From the NCBI GenBank assembly GCA_937944035.1, contig CALDZQ010000298.1:1-5438 (forward strand): a stretch of DNA of 5,438 nucleotides, given 5' to 3'. The notes under the pieces were generated by a model. It did no database searches. It was not told the DNA's origin and worked only from the letters and a program-made list of their open reading frames with translations. The position numbers and the translations under genes were made by a program. Source of the DNA: an uncultured Neomegalonema sp. GTDB taxonomy: Bacteria; Pseudomonadota; Alphaproteobacteria; Rhodobacterales; Rhodobacteraceae. Below are positions 4,936-5,438 of the stretch, piece by piece (the stretch's first letter is position 1; each line of letters begins with the position of its first letter).

Positions 4936-5438
4936 ATGACATCAGGGCGCAAATCACGGCGGGCAGGCGGGCGTAGCGAGCGATTGGCGATCCGCGCGGC
5001 TCCGCCGAAGATCAACCCTGCCCCGCCGGGACAGATTGGCGGGCAATACAGGCCGTTAAGCGAGGCGGATCTGAGAGACATCTATCAAACCGCTCTGCGC
5101 CTGCTGGATGAATTGGGCATGGGCGAAGTGCCCGAACGGTTGGAGCGCGATCTTGTGGCGGCGGGATGCCGGTCTGCGAACGGGCGGGTCACTATGCCGC
5201 CCGCGCTGGTCGAGGATATTATCGCGCGGGCGGCGAAGCGTTTTGTGCTGCACGGGCGTGATCCGGACCGCTCCATCGAAGTCGGCGGGGATCGGGTGTA
5301 TTTCGGGACCGGCGGGGCGGCGGTGAATACGCTGGATATGGAGACGGGGCTTTACCGCTCGTCAACGCTGACCGATTTGCATGATTTCACGCGGCTGCAA
5401 GACACGCTGGATAATGTGGCGTGGTTCACCCGCTGTTG
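4936..5438 (+). CDS. Trimethylamine methyltransferase (MttB) superfamily protein, N-terminal part
   Basis: The frame is open from ATG 4936 to the right edge: 167 codons of a protein that in this family is usually about 500 residues, so roughly the first third. An Arg/Lys-rich, Pro-containing leader (about 1-35) precedes GGQYRPLSEADLRDIYQTA (35-53), the family's typical opening. Further family-like segments are VTMPPALVEDIIARA (86-100) and YFGTGGAAVNTLDMETGLYR (122-141). MttB-superfamily enzymes move a methyl group from a methylated amine to a corrinoid protein; members lacking pyrrolysine (such as MtgB, MtpB, MtcB) act on quaternary amines like glycine betaine, proline betaine and carnitine. 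The pyrrolysine position lies beyond the window, so that form is not excluded, but it is unlikely for an alphaproteobacterium. Probably controlled by the divergent LysR protein. Family is confident, substrate unknown. Confidence 0.85.
   Translation, partial: MTSGRKSRRAGGRSERLAIRAAPPKINPAPPGQIGGQYRPLSEADLRDIYQTALRLLDELGMGEVPERLERDLVAAGCRSANGRVTMPPALVEDIIARAAKRFVLHGRDPDRSIEVGGDRVYFGTGGAAVNTLDMETGLYRSSTLTDLHDFTRLQDTLDNVAWFTRC

Noticed and set aside
1..5438. tRNA, rRNA, CRISPR array or complete insertion sequence
   Set aside because: No cloverleaf, regularly spaced repeat series, rRNA-like block or transposase-like reading frame was seen on either strand.

Overview
The window looks like part of a moderately GC-rich alphaproteobacterial chromosome, most likely a marine Rhodobacterales (roseobacter-type) bacterium. 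This rests on coding DNA of roughly 60% GC and on family resemblance: a dimethylglycine/sarcosine-dehydrogenase-like FAD protein fused to a GcvT folate domain, next to a LysR-type regulator and an MttB-superfamily methyltransferase. No ribosomal or other marker gene is present, so the assignment is an inference.

Layout. Positions 1-493 hold no convincing gene. A 129-bp nested palindromic element (4-132) has 26-bp inverted ends, each end being itself a hairpin, with a third perfect hairpin between them. It is followed by very AT-rich DNA (about 26% GC over 181-360 by my count). A plus-strand alpha/beta hydrolase of the 3-oxoadipate enol-lactonase (PcaD) type lies at 494-1333 and probably starts at TTG. 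It converges, with only 5 bp between stop codons, on the minus-strand FAD/GcvT oxidoreductase (1339-3771). Upstream of that on the same strand is a LysR-type regulator (3894-4856). Divergent from the regulator, across a 79-bp gap, an MttB-superfamily gene starts at 4936 and runs off the right edge after 167 codons.

How the genes may work together. The right-hand part reads as a regulated locus for methylated-amine or betaine breakdown. The MttB-type protein would take a methyl group from a quaternary or tertiary amine for a corrinoid protein. The FAD/GcvT protein would oxidise an N-methyl group of a dimethylglycine- or sarcosine-like intermediate and load the carbon onto tetrahydrofolate. The LysR protein would sense the substrate. 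The substrate cannot be read from the sequence, and no corrinoid protein or folate methyltransferase gene is inside the window. The hydrolase has no clear link to this pathway and may be an unrelated neighbour.

Most worth a second look: the nested palindromic element at the left edge, the AT-rich island beside it, the Asp-to-Glu change in the folate domain of the oxidoreductase, and the MttB/LysR/FAD-GcvT arrangement.
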